Origin: Polytrichum commune
Taxonomy: Eukaryota > Streptophyta > Polytrichopsida > Polytrichales > Polytrichaceae
Assembly: GCA_950295325.1 (NCBI GenBank)
Contig: OX485804.1
Location: forward strand, 5,084,001-5,148,000
DNA length: 64,000 bases
Direction: 5' to 3'
Under the pieces are notes generated by a model. It saw nothing but the letters and a program-made list of their open reading frames with translations. It was not told the DNA's origin and made no database searches. This document shows positions 21,671-33,129 of the stretch, in pieces (position 1 is the stretch's first letter; each line of letters starts with the position of its first letter). The position numbers and the translations under genes were made by a program.

Positions 21671-22375
21671 TGAGGACATCAATCTCCTTTAGTGGGGGAG
21701 AGACGCTAGTAGCACACTTAGCTTCGAGGTTAATTACTCCACAATATGAACTTGTTCTTTGGCTTGAGGGAATAAAGTCCAAACTTTAGTGGTGCAAAGA
21801 GAAAAGTATGAGATAAGGTCCTAGTCTTGTACTTGTGCTTGGTTAGTGGAAGAGGGCGAATACATATGCCAAACTAGGTTGGGTAAGCCGAGTAATTGGG
21901 GGCCATGGCTTGGAGGGGCCTTGGATAAAACCAAGAAACTTCTTAGTTGTGGGCTTGTCCGGGCGGGGACAAGGTGATGGCGCGTGCTCATAAAAGTGCT
22001 ACCCGCGAGCTAACGAGAGTTGGCGCATGGGAGTCATGAACCCATGTCTCGAAAGAGCAAAGTGGGAACCGAGTCGGGCGGGACTTGGCATCACCCCCGT
22101 GCGATCGAGGCGTGGCTTAACAATGGAAAGCCATCTCGGAGTTGCAACCGAGACAACTTAGTGGAAGCGTTGAGGTCTCGCCTAGATGTGTCACGTTAGG
22201 CTAGTGGAGCCTAACGGGGGAGGCCCCAAAGGAGGGGCAACCCAAGTGAGTCCCAAAGTAGGTGGGTCTAGTATAGGTTAGGTCCTTGGATGAGAGATCC
22301 AAGGTCACTAACGGACCACCTAGGAACGACACCTTTGGGACTATGCCAAATTTGAAGATGCATTGTGGGGGTCGC
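21671..22375 (+). other. Gypsy A 3' non-coding region
   Basis: No gene seen. A polypurine-like TTAGTGGGGGAGAGA follows the last codon at about 21,690. The remaining sequence is nearly identical to 59,282-59,968 of element C. Confidence 0.6.
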
Positions 22376-23348
22376 TGTCGCGCACCTCTCCATGAGGAGT
22401 GCCCGAAACACCATGGGCACAAGGGGGACCCCGGAGTGACACCCGGGACTTGTGGCGCCGTTGGTGAGAGGGCCCAAATGATCCTAGTGTGGGTGAGGGC
22501 CCCGGGCGTTGGGAACGCCTCCCACCCACGAAGACTAGGAGGCACAAGGGTAAGGCCATGAGCTATGCGTAGCTCATGGCGTGGTGATTCTAGAAAGCTC
22601 AAGAACACCTCAATCGGAGGTGTGAGCTAGGAGTTATGGCCATTTGAGTGGGGCGCTGTCCCGGGACAGCGCCCTGGTACAGCAGTGCCTGGGAGTGATT
22701 CCCGGGACTGCCAAGGTTCAAACAGGCATAACTTCCTCAATACTTGCCCGAATGGGGCAAGTGAGGAGTCCATCGGCATCTACGTGAAGCGTAGATGAAG
22801 ATGGAGTGGTTGATTGTTATGATGAGACATCATACAAGGAAGTTATGATGGTCTGAAGCTGCTGGGGGGGTTCTAGGCCAAGCAGCTAAAGGAAAATGTC
22901 CACTTGGCCCCAACTCTTGGTAGAGAGACAAGAGGTTGGTTGACGGTGGGGTAGGGGCCCCGCGTGAAGTCCTAGAGGCTTATATGGGTGAGGTGGTGTG
23001 GCCTCACCCACCCGAGGCCGAACGGCACGGCCTCCATGGGCATTGGCCCATTGTGAGGCCATAGTTGCCTAGTATGGTTCGGGTTGTTGTAGTGTTGCTC
23101 CGGCAACGCGATGATCAACATAGGATTGGACTTCCATGGATGGAAGTCCACATTGGGGAAATGGGTTACCGATTAAGGGGTGAGTCCCAAAAGCAAAGTA
23201 GGAGGGTTGGTTCCCTCCTATGAACTATTGGTCCGGGGTAAGAGGAGCTATCCATTAGCATGGCGGAATGCGAATGGTTAGCGCTCGTAACCTTTGCTAG
23301 AAACGAAAATTGGCAAGATTATTAAGGGACCTAGCAAGGGTTGCGACA
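22376..23348 (+). repeat. 5' LTR of gypsy B (973 bp)
   Basis: TGTCGC to GCGACA, collinear with the LTR at 16,161 with scattered substitutions. It is followed by its own primer site and the gypsy 5' internal region, so it is B's 5' LTR rather than A's 3' LTR. The preceding five bases GTCGC (22,371-22,375) are the predicted target duplication. Confidence 0.85.
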
Positions 23349-24021
23349 CTTGGTATCAGAGCAGGGTTCCAATATTTGAGCTAGCACTTTGAGGGAAGCA
23401 TGGCTATCAAATAAGCGGGTTATGATGGTGACCCGGGGTTTCCAAAAGATTGTGAGGCTCAAATTGGAACAAAGATCATGTGTAAATGGAATTTGACCAT
23501 ACCATTGGTTCTAATGACAATGGTGGGCATGAGGGTGGATTTGGTAAGGAAAATGGAGGAGTGCTTTGAAAAGGGTTCCCCCAAACCTCAAAAAACATTT
23601 GGGGCCTAGAATACCGAAAGCACCCAAAACCTTGGAGGGCATTAATGTTGGATTGAAATTTCAATTCGAGATGCTTCGAAGGTTCGGATGTTGAAATGAA
23701 CTTGGTGCTAATGAGGCACCCGGGGCCTCTTAAGGCCTATGTGCGCTATTCAAACGCACAAATGAAGGATACACCTAAAATGGACGAGCTTTCTAAGAAA
23801 TGCATCGTTTTAGGTGGGGTTTTAAAAGCAGGTGGTGGATGCCTTGTTTAAGTCCCTAAGGCCTCTTGAGGACATGGTGGGGACCATCAAGTTTGCAAGA
23901 GCATTGAAGACAATGGTCCCAAAGAGAAGTTTGGTGACGCATCACTACAAGTGGCTTTAGCCAAAGTAGGTCCCAAAGAAATGAATGCAAATTGTTTGGT
24001 CCATTTTACTTAGGCAAAACA
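23349..24021 (+). pseudogene. Gypsy B internal region, 5' part
   Basis: Primer site (23,351-23,362) and a degenerate gag-like region, cut at 24,021 inside GGCAAAACA by element C. It resumes at 61,063 (AAACATGTTGGTGCCGCG), matching the uninterrupted junction inside element C near 25,676. Confidence 0.8.
24017..24021 (+). repeat. Target site duplication of gypsy C, left copy
   Basis: AAACA directly before the C 5' LTR; the same five bases follow the 3' LTR at 61,063-61,067. Confidence 0.85.
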
Positions 24022-25006
24022 TGTCGCGCACCTCTCCATGAGGAGTGCCCGAAACACCATGGGCACAAGGGGGACCCCGGAGTGACACCCGGGACTTGTG
24101 GCGCCGTTGGTGAAAGGGCCCAAGTGATCCTAGTGTGGGTGAGGGCCCCGGGCGTTGGGAACGCCTCCCACCCACGGAGACTAGGAGGCACAAGGGTAAG
24201 GCCATGAGCTATGCGTAGCTCATGGCGTGGTGATTCTAGAATGATTCTAGAATGCTCAAGAACACCTCAATCGGAGGTGTGAGCTAGGAGTTATGGCCAT
24301 TTGAGTGGGGCGCTGTCCCGGGACAGCGCCCTGGTACAGCAGTGCCTGGGAGTGATTCCCAGGACTGCCAAGGTTCAAACAGGCATAACTTCCTCACCAC
24401 TTGGCCGAATGGGGCAAGTCAGGAGTCCATCGGCATCTACGTGAAGCGTAGATGAAGATGGAGTGGTCAAGTGTTAGCATTCAACATCATACAAGGAAGT
24501 TATGATGGTCTGAAGCTGCTGGGGGCTTCTAGGCCCAGCGGCTAAGGGAAAATGTCCACTTGGCCCCAACTCTTGGTAGAGAGACAAGAGGTTGGTTGAC
24601 GGTGGGGTAGGGGCCCCGCGTAGAGTCCTAGAGGCTTATATGGGTGAGGTGGTGTGGCCTCACCCACCCGAGGCCGAACGGCACGGCCTCCATGGGCATT
24701 GGCCCAATGTGAGGCCATAGTTGCCTAGTATGGTTCGGGTTGTTGTAGTGTTGCTCCGGCAACGCGATGATCAACATCGGATTGGACTTCCATGGATGGA
24801 AGTCCACATTGGGGAAATGGGTTACCGATTAAGGGGTGAGTCCCGAAAGCAAAGTAGGAGGGTTGGTTCCCTCCTATGAACTATAAGGTCCGGGGTAGGA
24901 GGAGCTAATCATTAGCATGGCGGAATGCGAATGGTTAGCGCTCGTAACCTTTGCTAGAATTGAAAATTGGCAAGATTGTGAAGGGGGCCTAGCAAGGGTT
25001 GCGACA
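24022..25006 (+). repeat. 5' LTR of gypsy C (985 bp)
   Basis: TGTCGC to GCGACA. It has the duplicated GATTCTAGAAT tract near 24,231-24,254, and is followed by CG and the tRNA-Met primer site at 25,009-25,020. Confidence 0.9.
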
Positions 25007-26832
25007 CGTGGTATCAGAGCAGGGTTCCAAGTTTTGAGCTCACACTTTGAGGGAAACATGGGTATCAAAAATGCGGGTTATGATGGTGAGCCCGGGGTTT
25101 CCAAAAGGTTGTGAGGCTCAAATTGGAACAAGGATCATGTGCAAGTGGAATTTGACCATACCATTGGTTCTAATGACAATGGTGGGCATGAGGGTGGATT
25201 TGGTAAGGAAAATGGAGGAGTGCTTTGAAAAGGGCTCCCGCAAACCTCAAAAAACATTTGGGGCCTAGAATACCGAAAGCACCCAAAACCTTGGAGGGCA
25301 TTATTGTTGGATTGAAATTCCAATTCGAAATGCTTGGAAGGTATTGATGTTGGAATGAATTTGGTGCTAATGAGGCACCCGGGGCCTCTTAAGGCCTATG
25401 TGCGCTATTCAAACTCACAAATGAAGGATACACCTAAAACGGACGAGGTTTCTAAGAAATGCATCCTTTTAGGTGGGGTTTTAAAAGCGGGTGGTGGATG
25501 CCTTGTTTAAGTCCCCAAGGCTTCTTGAGGACATGGTGGGGACCATCAAGTTTGCAAGAGCATTGAAGCCGATGGTCCCAAAGAGAAGTTCGGCGGCGCA
25601 TCACCACAAGTGGCTTTAGCCAAAGTAGGTCCCAAAGAAATGAGTGCAAATTGTTTGGTCCATTTTACTTAGGCAAAACATGTTGGTGCCGCGGACGGAA
25701 TGTTGAAAGGTGGCTTTATGCTTCCAAAGCAAATCATACTTGTGCCGCGGATGGAATGTTGGGAGGTGGGTTTGTCCTACCAAGGCAATTCATGTTCGTG
25801 CCGCGGACGGAGTGTGGGAAGGTGGCTTTGTGCTACCAAGGCAAAACATGTTTGTTTTGCGGACAAATTATTAGAAATTGGTTTTGTGGCACCAAACCAA
25901 TTTGTCCCGCGGACGAAATGTTTAAAGTTGGCTTTGCGGACCAAGCCAAGCCAAGTTGCCGAGGACCAAATGTTGGACGATGGCTTTGTGGCCAAGGCTA
26001 GTAGCCTTAAGCCGAGGCCAAGTATTTTGTACCTTGAGGCTCAAATGAATGGGAGGCTTGTCTCATGGGTTGACAAAGAGTTAAGGCATTCTTTCATGAC
26101 CCCAAAGCTCACAAGGGAGTTGGGGTTTGCCGATTGGTAGAGTGGTGAAGCCCACCAAGGTGCGGTTTGGAAAGGGCGAACCGCATGAGACGAAGGAGGT
26201 CGCGATGCATGTAACCTTTCAATGTGGGACATTGGATTTTTGTCAAAATTTCACACCATGTGAAATAGATGAATTGCATGTCATTGTGAAGGCCGCCTTC
26301 TTTGAAACTCACATGATAGATGTGAGGTGCAAGCCGGTATGCTTGCGGTGCATTATGATGTATCATAATGGCAAAGAATTGAAGTTCAAATTGACAAGGA
26401 CTCCTATGGTAGGAGGACCCGAGTCGAATTTGGTCTTAAGAGACCAAATGAAAAATAGAAAACATAATGGTCGTGGTTCAATTGGAGCAACTCCAAGGAA
26501 CGTATGGGGAGGCTAGGAAAGATGGGCCTCCCCCAAACCACATTGGTGGGATGTTGGTGAGATACAAGGATGTATTCACCAATGTGTTGCCCAAAAAGTT
26601 ACCGCCAAGGAGTGAAAAATAACTTTGCTCAACGAGAGATTGAGTTCTTGAGGTAGGTAGTGACAAAGGAAGTTGGTGGATAAACATGAAGAATGTCAAG
26701 GCAATCCAAGAGGAGAATTGGCCCTTCATTCAAAAGGGGCTTAGGTCATTTGTTGGCCTAGCCAACTACTACCACCACTTCATTTGAGAGTTTTTGAAGG
26801 TTGCTAGGACCTTACTAAACTTATTGAGGAAA

Positions 26833-27735
26833 ATGGCTATTCCAAGAGTGGGATGAGCCTTGTCACCAAGCCTTTGGGGAGCTCAAGAGCAAGTTCTCTT
26901 CACAAGATGTGGTTAAGTTTTCGAGTTTTCATAAGCATTTTAAGGTGCACATGGAGACAAAGGACTTTACCAATGGCGGATGTTGATCCAAGATAGATGA
27001 CCATTGCTTATGGGAGCATTAAGCTCCATGGTTGTCGAACCTTGTCCGGCTTGTGCAAGAAATGGTTATCCCAAAAGTGGCATGAGCCTTGCCACAAAGC
27101 CTTTGGGAAGCTTGAGAGCAAGTTCTCTTCGCCGCCCGTGCTCAAGTTCCCGGCGTTTGACAAACCTTTTGATGTGCATACGGGGGCGAGTAACTTTACC
27201 ATTGGCGGATGTTCATCCAAGATGGATGCCCATTGCATATGGGAGCATTAAGCTTAATGGTTGTCGAACCTAGTGCGACTTGTGAAAGAAAGGGCTATCC
27301 CAAGAGTGGGATGAGCCTTGTCCCAAAGTCTTTGGGGAGCTTAAGACGAAGTTCTCTTTGCCGCCCGTGTTCAAGTCGCGGAGCTTGATAAACCCTTTGA
27401 GGCGCATACGGGGGCGAGTGAGTTCACCATTGGCGGATGTTGATGCAAGATGGATGGCCATTGCATATGAGAGCATGAAGCTCGATGGTTGTCCCACTTT
27501 GTCCGACTTGTGGAAGAATGGCTATCCCAAGAGTGGGATGATGCTTGTCACGAGTCTTTGGGGAGCTTAAGACCAAGTTCTCTTCGCCGCCCGTGTTCAA
27601 GTTCGCGGAGCTTGACAAACCTTTTGAGGTGCATACGGGGGTGAATAACTTTGCCAATGGTGGATTGTTGATGTAAGATGGATGGCCATTGCACATGGCG
27701 GCGTGAAGCTCGATGGTTGTCAAAAAAAGACAACC
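26833..27735 (+). repeat. Tandem array of pol RT/RNase H junction, four units (C)
   Basis: Unit starts at 26,833, 27,062, 27,291 and 27,518 (period 227-229 bp), homologous to the array of element A. Confidence 0.85.
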
Positions 27736-28469
27736 AACTCATGACAAAGAACTTCTTTGCCGTAGTGCATTGCTTGAAGATGTGGCGACACTATTTGGGG
27801 TCACACAAAGGAAAGGTCTACATGGATAATGTGTCCTAAAAGAATTTTCACAAACAAGCGCAAGTGAGCGCCAAGTCATTGCGGTGGCATGATAGTTTGG
27901 CGCTTATGAAGGTGGATTTGATCCACAAACCGGACCGTGGAAATGTGGTGCCGGATGCGCTTAGTAGACCGGAAGAGTTCCAAGCAATGAGAACCATCCA
28001 AACCTTATGGCTAATGTGTGCCGGCGAAGGAAACTTGTGATGCAAGATACGGGAGGGGTAAATTAACTACCCCAAACCACAAATGCTTTTAGGTGAGCTT
28101 TGCAAGAGCAAGGTGCTCAAAGAAGTTAAGTTGGTGGATGGATTGTTCAAGTGTAAGCAAACTTGGGTGTATGTGCCACAAGGCAAGTTGAGGCTATCCG
28201 TTTGGAAGGAAGAATGTGATAGTCCTATTGCCGGCCATAGAGGAGAAAGAAAAAACCGCCATAGAATGATATCATGGAGGTACCATTGGCGGTGCATAAA
28301 GGAAGATATAGCCCACTTTGTGAAGGCTTGAATCAAAGTGCCAAGTGAACCAAGCCTCTTACCAAAAGCAAGGCGGTTTCTTGCAACCGTTGCCTATCCC
28401 GTCGGCGCCATGGCATAGTATGTGCATGGACTTGATCACAAGTTTGCCGGAGTCACATGGGTATGATGC

Positions 28470-28472
28470 CAT
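28470..28472 (+). repeat. CACTA target site duplication, left copy
   Basis: CAT, repeated at 58,198-58,200. The uninterrupted site GATGCCATCTTGTTG is visible in element A (20,600-20,614) and element B (near 63,560). Confidence 0.92.
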
Positions 28473-28537
28473 CACTAGTAGAAAACATGGTTAAAAAAAA
28501 CCGCAGTCGTTTTTCTATTGCGGTTCTTTTGACCACT
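28473..28537 (+). repeat. CACTA left terminal inverted repeat
   Basis: 65 bp starting CACTAGTAGAAAACATGG. It contains an internal hairpin, ACCGCA...TGCGGT. It matches the right end except for one G/A difference at position 31. Confidence 0.92.
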
Positions 28538-29372
28538 ATTTTAATAGTTTTTTTGGGGGGGCGATAATTACCAATATTGGGTCACTGTCATTCAAGGTTT
28601 TAACTGTTTACACATTCATAGATCATTTCTCTTTATATTCTGTGTATATGCATTTGCGTGCAATTAATTTTTGGAAACTTAATGTCTTCACACATCCTTT
28701 ACGTACGTAAAATATATATATATGTCTGGGTTAGTTTAGGTACGTACGTATCAGCAAGTGTTTGGTGCCTTTTGCAAAGAGTAAACATTGATTCGGAGTT
28801 AATTTGAAATCACAGTCCCATGTCATTCCATGAGCTATATATATGACTTTCAGGAGATATGCAATTGCTTGCCAAGTCCGTATTATGTCAATACACAGGT
28901 ATGTCTTCGATTGCCTCTGCAACAATTAATGCACACCTGGGGAGAACCGGCAGTTGGTTACAAATGGTCCGGATGAAGTGGAAATACGACCATTCGAAGT
29001 TGAAGACTGCAGAAAAGGGGCCTACCATGGAGTAGGAATTTATGAAATATACCCTATTTTTATGAAGGAAATGGCAAGTTTGTTAACACATAACCGGTCC
29101 GACTTGCAAACCCGCGGATCTCATCCAATCGTGCCCAATGCGCTCTTAGATCGATGTTCTTCAATTCCTACGCGTGTTTCAATCGACCAACAGTGCACAC
29201 ACTCCCTTTAATTGTGGGACGGGTTTGTCCTATATTGACTGCCACTCACACCGAAATGCTCCTACGTATTGGGTTCAGCCCTAGCTGCAATGACGATGGC
29301 TGTCCAGTGCCTGTTGGAAACATGTGGCATTTGGATGCAACTTGTAGTCAAAATACAGTTGCAGCCAACTTG
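28538..29372. other. CACTA left subterminal region
   Basis: No gene seen. AT-rich, with a short (TA)n near 28,710. Short open frames here have no recognisable content. Confidence 0.5.
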
Positions 29373-29480
29373 CACTGTCTTCTGAAAACGAGTGTCACTC
29401 GATTTCCACTGTCTTCTGAAAACGAGTGTCGAGTCACTCGATTTCCACTGGCACTGGAAATCGAGTGACACTCGATTTCC
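29373..29480. repeat. Subterminal tandem and palindromic repeat
   Basis: Three 34-39 bp units each end CACTCGATTTCC (starts near 29,373, 29,407 and 29,446). The last contains a perfect inverted repeat, GGAAATCGAGT-GAC-ACTCGATTTCC (29,456-29,480). Subterminal repeats of this kind are where the En/Spm TNPA protein binds; that role is inferred here. Confidence 0.7.
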
Positions 29481-30823
29481 GTTGACACCCGCAATGCGTT
29501 GTGCCTCAAGCGGACTGAACCCAAAAACGATTGCGACATGCATTCAACCTACACTCGAATGCTACTTGCTCTTGTATTCAAATCATAGATTACAAATGGG
29601 ACAGGTCAATGAGCAAGGGACACTGGAATTGAAAAAAATGGTCTGTACAATGGTTGCAATGATAACTACATTCCCATGAAAGAAAGTCGTGCACAAAATT
29701 ACACACATACATGTCTATCAAGCGTCATAGTCTGCACACAAACTTCACATCATACATTTCAGCGATATGAATATTTTGGGCAACATACTAGAGTTTCATT
29801 GTTTGGCAACTCCAATGAAGCTCAGTAACATTATCCGCCATGCTCAGTTAATACTGCGTCCCACATCTCTCAAAGTCTCAATGCAACTACATTCAATGGT
29901 CCCAATATGTTTGAACCTTTCTTCTCTGAAAAATGAACTACTGTGGATGACATGTTCCAACACGTACAAATTTGCTATTGAATCTATGGCCACATTTCGA
30001 ACATTGAGCAGAGAACAGGATTGGCGTTCCGGGTCCAGGATGCTGTAGCGCTTCAAAGCCGCTGCCACAGTCCATAGAGTTCCAGACTTGCCAATCTGCA
30101 CAAATAATTACACTTTCAGGATTTATGCTTTGTACACTAAACAACTCCACATTTAGTGACTGTCATAACAAGTAGATACAAGGCAAGAGTTTAGTGGAGC
30201 TTGTCATTTACTCTGCAAAGTATACAGCTCCAAGTCCAAGTATCAGAAGGAACCTTACACTAGACTCACTATAAATTGATGCAAATACTGCATGAATAGG
30301 ATAATTGCCATGTCATCTCCTTAACAAGTTAAAAATTACATCACATATTAATATCTATTTGAAGACAATTCAAACGAACAAAAAACGCCCACAATGCAAG
30401 CACGGATCATGTAAAAACAACTGGCACGAATAACGAGTCGAAATTTTACCTGGAGAGGAGGAGTTCATAGCACCCCAATCTGGAAAGGCCGGTTAGATGA
30501 ACACATGCGTGTCTCTGTATATGAAGAATACAATGATTCGATTTCAAATTTATGGAGTCAGGTTGAATGTAGCTAGACATGAAACCCAAACATGGCATGC
30601 CTACATTCAACCTGAAACCATAAACTTGACCTCAAATCAAGTTTAGCAACCCCCAAGGACAACAGACCTCGGATCCGAGGCCTTCTGCAAAGTAGCCTAT
30701 TTCGATCCACAGTAAGTCAAGTTTGGAATGGTGATTGAGATGCACCCTCTTGACTTTCAAAGACATTCAAGCCTGAAACTGAGCCACATGAAAAGATGAT
30801 TGCAAGGTCTTCTGAAAGCCTAC
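29481..30823. other. CACTA interior without recognised gene
   Basis: No firm gene. On the minus strand near 30,104-29,990 a segment after TTTGTGCAG could be an exon (HPGPGTPILFSAQ), perhaps a degenerate further exon of the captured synthetase, which normally has a GTP-P-LF segment there. The similarity is too weak to call. Confidence 0.3.
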
Positions 30824-32121
30824 CTTGTGGGAGAAATTTGGCATGAATGGTTCAAAAAGTGTCGTCAACAAATGAACCGGTCCAACAGATGCCTTCAACA
30901 CAATTGCACAAGCAGGTGGATCTTCCTTGTACAACTTCCAGAATTTGCTGTCCTGTTCCCATGAACCATGATTGATATGACAGAAAGTTAGGATTTACAA
31001 ACATCGCCATGATGGAGCTCCTCAACATAGAATCAATCATACAAAGGTAGGACTTTCACGGCACAAATGGGTCCTGACAATTCTCCAAAACTTCTTTAGG
31101 TGCAGTGCCTGTAAATAAAGGTTGCCAAGACTGGAAGCGTTCATTGCTACTCTAAGCATGTCTTCAACTTCAATTTCTCCATAGCGTCAACATACTCAGT
31201 CACAACCTTCTCAACTTCGGATCCGAAATTGGCTGTGAGTTCATGCTCTACAGGGTTGATAGCTTCGGTAGCCACTGATATATACCCACCTTCCCCTGTC
31301 AAAAAATCCCACAAAACCTTCATCTCATAATCATTTGTATATGATCATTTCATATATAATTTACAAGCAGAAACACTAGTCTCATAACACTTTCATAAAC
31401 TAGCTAGAGAATACTTTCATAACTTTTGAATATGAGGTGGTGCAGACCTGAAGGTTTGGCCAGAAAAAACAAGGTCTGATGAACAAAGTTGCCCATATTC
31501 TTTAGCAACTCATTGTTTTGCTTGGCCTGAAGGTCTGCCCAGGTAAACAGAGTATCTGAAACCTGTAGTAAAGACATCATTAAAGGGTCCAAAAAAAAAA
31601 AAATCAAAATAATAATGAATTTATTGGAATATTTTTTAAATGATCGTTGCCATACAAATGCACAACCCATAAAGGAACATTTTGTTCACACAAGCCTTTG
31701 TGAACTTCAAGTTTGGATTAAAAAGGAATAGCAAGGAAATCCGTTTTAGACAATAATTGCTTCCACAGTTCTCAATTATGTTTATCCTTCATAACTGCAA
31801 GAACGACCACAACATTCACACACAGCATGCAGAACATATTGGAAGAACAACATAGATGTACCCAACAGCTAAAAACTATATAAGAACTTCACAGATAGAT
31901 TCAAGCAGTAGCTAGACACACTAGTTGATTAAGGATACACGAGGTTGCATTTTAGCCTTGCAAGTCTCTCAATAAGGATAAGATTAGTGTACCTTTGGCC
32001 GATTGACAAGAAGATAGTATCTCCATACTTCTACAGGAATATTTGTGGTTTTCACGTCATTACGAAAATCCCCCACACCCCTATTTTTTGAGAATTTTCT
32101 TGCACAATTCAAGGATAGCTA
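30824..32121 (-). pseudogene. Captured methionyl-tRNA synthetase gene fragment (four exons)
   Basis: Four minus-strand exons are legible. The first (32,121-31,993) has KFSKN, a degenerate form of the KMSKS/KFSKS ATP-binding loop, then NIPVEVWRYYLLVNRPK. The second (31,562-31,448) reads VSDTLFTWADLQAKQNNELL through FLAKPSG. The third (31,295-31,109) reads GGYISVATEAINPVEHELT through YVDAMEKLKLK, then shifts frame near 31,150. The fourth (30,952-30,824) reads DSKFWKLYKEDPPACAIVLK through EPFMPNFSHK. Order, spacing and intron phases (0, then 1) match plant cytosolic methionyl-tRNA synthetase from the KMSKS loop into the anticodon-binding domain. Introns are retained, so it was captured from genomic DNA, not retrocopied. 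The frameshift, a GC donor after exon three, and the missing catalytic N-terminus mean it cannot make an active enzyme. Confidence 0.85.
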
Positions 32122-33129
32122 CATTTATGTAACATCACAAATATATGTTGTCAACAAAGTCGCACATGAAAGATCCAAACATCACTTGAAAGCAGTAGTC
32201 TTCATCAGCTGAAGGTATTAGTTTATACTTGCTTTACATTCTGAAAGTCCGTGCTCTCCACAGAGGAGTAAAATGAGTCCATGCAATAAAATACATGAAG
32301 TCATGCAAATCAGTGAACCCACACCGTAGTCCAACAGAAGCCAAGGGCAGCAGATCTGAACAATCTCCTACACGCTGAGCTCCGATAAACTGAGCAGCTG
32401 GAACTCCTAGTCATCCGACTTTCAAATTTCAAGGTACAAGGAAGAGAACATACCTGACTCATAGTTCAAGTATTATGTGACACTTATTGTTTTCATCAGG
32501 GTCCAAGGTTCTCCAGTACCCAGGAGTGTGCAGGGGAAGATCAACTGTGCAACAAGATTAAACAATGATTTAAAACAGATAGATTCATCATTCACCTACC
32601 TGAACAAAGTTGAGGCAAGGCCCAATATTATGTCTCGCATCACAAAATATAAACATCTTAGAAGCAAGACCTCTTTGCCAAGTAATAGAAAGCTCTACAT
32701 AAAAACATCCTCAAATATGACAAGTGTAATCTTCCTTCAGTGTAAGGTAGACATGTACGTCCACAATCTGCCGTCCACAGTCCCATTCCCAGATGTCCCC
32801 AGAACACTTCGAATCTTTGAGCTTTAATAGTTCGGAAATAGGAATCTCATCAACCACCTGAAATATTACATGACCACATGATTGACATTAGTAACCCACA
32901 ATGTTATCACAATTGCCACATCAAAGATGACAAACCATTGCTGTGTCTGTAGAGACGATGTGCACAAGGGGTAAGTTCGATGCATTGCATTAACAGGAAA
33001 CATCAAAATATCATGTTTGAGTTGCATTTATGCAATCAGAAATACTGGTGTCTACCGGAAAAATGCCGTCAGCGCCATTCGAGGTGTTGCAAAGCACATG
33101 ACTGCCATGTCCGAATTCCAAGGTCCTAT
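32122..33129. other. CACTA interior between captured fragment and transposase 3' end
   Basis: No firm gene. A minus-strand segment after ATATTTCAG (32,857 to about 32,712; VVDEIPISELLKLKDSK) has exon-like openness but no family I recognise. Confidence 0.3.

Larger units (their letters stand above)
16161..22375 (+). mobile_element. Ty3/gypsy chromovirus element A (5' portion, interrupted by B)
   Basis: The element has a 5' LTR (16,161-17,133), a tRNA-Met primer site, a decayed gag-pol and a 3' region. It stops at 22,375 within GGGGGTCGC. In element C the same sequence reads on into GCCCTAAGG (about 59,970), then a polypurine tract and the 3' LTR. Element B's LTR therefore entered here, and A's last roughly 115 bp and 3' LTR should lie outside the window. 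A chromodomain-like tail marks it as a chromovirus. Confidence 0.8.
25030..28472 (+). pseudogene. Gypsy C gag-pol remnant, 5' part
   Basis: The order is as in element A. First is a degenerate gag start (MGIKNAGYDG, soon stopped). 56-bp tandem repeats follow (units at 25,689, 25,745 and 25,801, then degenerate to about 25,980). A protease-like open frame runs 26,127-26,516, followed by a short RT 3' remnant (about 26,745-26,800), the RNase H junction array (26,833-27,735) and the integrase start (28,081-28,472). The integrase is cut within HGYDAI by the CACTA insertion and continues at 58,198. The catalytic RT core is absent. Confidence 0.8.

Noticed and set aside
22376-23348. Reading this LTR as the 3' LTR of gypsy A, with A and B sharing it
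   Set aside because: A's last roughly 115 bp, including the polypurine tract, are missing before it, and a primer site and internal region follow. It is B's 5' LTR inserted into A.
30852-31040. An independent 62-codon minus-strand gene
   Set aside because: It lies in another frame of the captured synthetase exon and its intron; the synthetase frame gives recognisable sequence.
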